Below are positions 62,953 to 64,000 of a stretch of 64,000 nt of DNA, one piece after another. Positions within the stretch are counted from its first letter, which is position 1; each line of letters opens with the position of its first letter. Both the position numbers and the translations under genes were made by a program. The DNA comes from Teichococcus wenyumeiae (GTDB lineage Bacteria > Pseudomonadota > Alphaproteobacteria > Acetobacterales > Acetobacteraceae). The notes under the pieces are model-generated. The model was given only the letters and a program-made list of their open reading frames with translations, was not told the DNA's origin and ran no database searches. The stretch is taken from assembly GCF_003696345.1 (NCBI RefSeq), contig NZ_RFLX01000003.1, positions 186,001-250,000 on the forward strand. The letters are read 5' to 3'.

Positions 62953-64000
62953 ATGACTGTGTCGCGTCGCGGCCTGATGGCCGCCGCTGCTGTGCTGCCC
63001 GTTCTTTGGCGTGTCGAGGACGCCATCGCGCAGGGCGTGCAGCCCAAGCGCGGCGGCACGCTGAACAGCATCGTGAATCCCGAGCCGCCGATTCTCCACG
63101 TCGGCATCAACAACCAGGCGCCGACCCTCATCATCGGTGGCAAGATCTTCCAGGGCCTGCTGCGCTACGACGCGAAGCTGGGCCCGATGCCGGAACTGGC
63201 GAAGAGCTGGGAGGTGAGCCCCGACGGGCTCGAATATACCTTCCGCCTGCAGGAGAATGTTAAGTTCCACGACGGCAAGCCGATGACGGCGGACGACGTG
63301 GTCTTCTCCATCATGAAATTCCACATGGAGGTCTCGCCCCGTGCCCGCGGCGTCTTCGCCCGCATCAAGGAAGGCGTGGCGGTCAACCCGACCACGGTGA
63401 AGTTCGTCCTCTCCGAGCCCTTCGAGCCCTTCCTGCTGATGTTCGACAACACGGTCTCGGCCATCGTGCCGAAGCACCTGTTCGACGGGCAGGACTACCG
63501 GCAGGCGCCGGCGGTGCAGAAGCCGATCGGCACCGGCCCCTTCAAGTTCGCCGAGTGGCAGCGCGGCAACTTCATCAGGCTGGAGCGCTTCGACGAATAC
63601 TGGAAGCCGGGCCAGCCCTACCTGGACGCCATCATCTACCGCGTGGTGCCGGACAGCCAGAGCCGCCGCTTGGCGCTGGAATCCGGCCAGGTGCAGCTGA
63701 CGCAGTCCAACGACATCGAGCCCTTCGACGTGCCGCAGATGCGCGCGCGCCCGAACCTGGAGGTGAAGACCACCGGCTGGGAATACATGGGCCCGCTGAT
63801 GTGGATGGACTTCAACCACCGCGTGAAGCCTCTGGACGACGTGCGGGTGCGCCGGGCGCTGACCATGGCGGCGAACCGCGACTTCATCGCGCAGCGCCTG
63901 TGGTTCGGCATCGGCAAGCCGGCGACCGGCCCCTTCCACAGCGCCACGCGCTTCTACGACGCCAGCGCCAAGGCGCCGGCCTATAATGTGGAAGCGGCCA
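62953..64000 (+). CDS. ABC transporter substrate-binding protein, family 5 (3' end outside window)
   Basis: At least 349 residues, truncated by the window. A Tat-like signal (VSRRGLMAAAAVLPVLW) leads the protein; the mature part shows the family-5 opening GGTLNSIVNPEPPIL, the SPDGLEYTFRLQENVKFHDGKPMTADDVVFS block near residues 95-118, and PIGTGPFKFAEWQRG near 195. It should bind a peptide, opine or similar solute; the permease genes probably follow beyond the edge. It is divergent from the deacetylase gene, which may act on the imported compound. Confidence 0.92.
   Translation, partial: MTVSRRGLMAAAAVLPVLWRVEDAIAQGVQPKRGGTLNSIVNPEPPILHVGINNQAPTLIIGGKIFQGLLRYDAKLGPMPELAKSWEVSPDGLEYTFRLQENVKFHDGKPMTADDVVFSIMKFHMEVSPRARGVFARIKEGVAVNPTTVKFVLSEPFEPFLLMFDNTVSAIVPKHLFDGQDYRQAPAVQKPIGTGPFKFAEWQRGNFIRLERFDEYWKPGQPYLDAIIYRVVPDSQSRRLALESGQVQLTQSNDIEPFDVPQMRARPNLEVKTTGWEYMGPLMWMDFNHRVKPLDDVRVRRALTMAANRDFIAQRLWFGIGKPATGPFHSATRFYDASAKAPAYNVEAA

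Noticed and set aside
1-64000. tRNA, rRNA, CRISPR, transposase or phage genes
   Set aside because: I looked for T-loop sequences, spaced direct repeats, terminal inverted repeats and integrase or transposase motifs and found none convincing; a GGTTCGAATC near 35916 lies inside zapA.

Overview
The window comes from a very GC-rich alphaproteobacterium. Gene content and order suggest Acetobacteraceae, with a Roseomonas-like genome the best guess. Supporting signs are the ruvC-ruvA-ruvB-ybgC-tolQRAB-pal-cpoB-tilS-ftsH-folP-glmM block, a 6S RNA gene between zapA and the 5-formyl-THF cyclo-ligase gene, many TTG/GTG starts, ATGA-type stop/start overlaps, and an abundance of Tat/ABC binding proteins and hydantoinase-type enzymes. 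I saw no tRNA, rRNA, CRISPR array, insertion sequence or phage gene.

Region by region: 1-2756 holds a truncated alkaline phosphatase gene and, divergently, a small membrane gene with an XpaC/TelA pair. 2857-5547 is a cytochrome P450 overlapping a LpxL-type acyltransferase, then a SnoaL/DUF4440 protein. 5583-11890 is a C4-dicarboxylate module: dctB-dctD followed without gaps by a D-threonine-aldolase-like PLP enzyme and RidA on the minus strand, and divergent dctA behind a clear sigma-54 promoter with two upstream dyads. 11898-26365 is a 14 kb catabolic island: an IclR regulator, two separate hyuA-hyuB pairs, a peptide-type binding protein, an SDR, a three-component flavin/iron-sulfur amino-acid dehydrogenase and an APH-fold kinase, nearly all joined by start/stop overlaps. 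26654-33069 mixes small secreted proteins, an amidase, a SLC10-type symporter with a divergent LysR regulator, an MFS exporter and a RidA protein.

33396-39049 carries a secreted CHAP protein, thiE, zapA, 6S RNA, 5-FCL, a YmdB-type phosphoesterase, a PPOX flavoprotein and a b561 cytochrome. 39227-54723 is housekeeping on the plus strand: YebC, Holliday-junction resolution, the Tol-Pal envelope machine, tRNA lysidine synthase, FtsH, folate and cell-wall precursor enzymes, and thiD. 54799-64000 has PhzF, phosphoserine transaminase, a DMT transporter, an SMP-30 lactonase, small membrane or secreted proteins, YifB/ComM, an HDAC-family deacetylase and the start of another binding protein.

The best candidate for an undescribed system is the 12.9-26.4 kb island. 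It looks like a complete route that imports a ring or N-acyl compound, opens it with ATP (HyuAB), oxidises the amine with the HcnABC-type enzyme, and processes it with an SDR and a kinase. The substrate cannot be read from sequence. Other points worth checking are the TilS PP-loop Asp-to-His change, the proline-rich TolA stalk, and the regulatory sites in front of dctA, the P450 gene and phoA.
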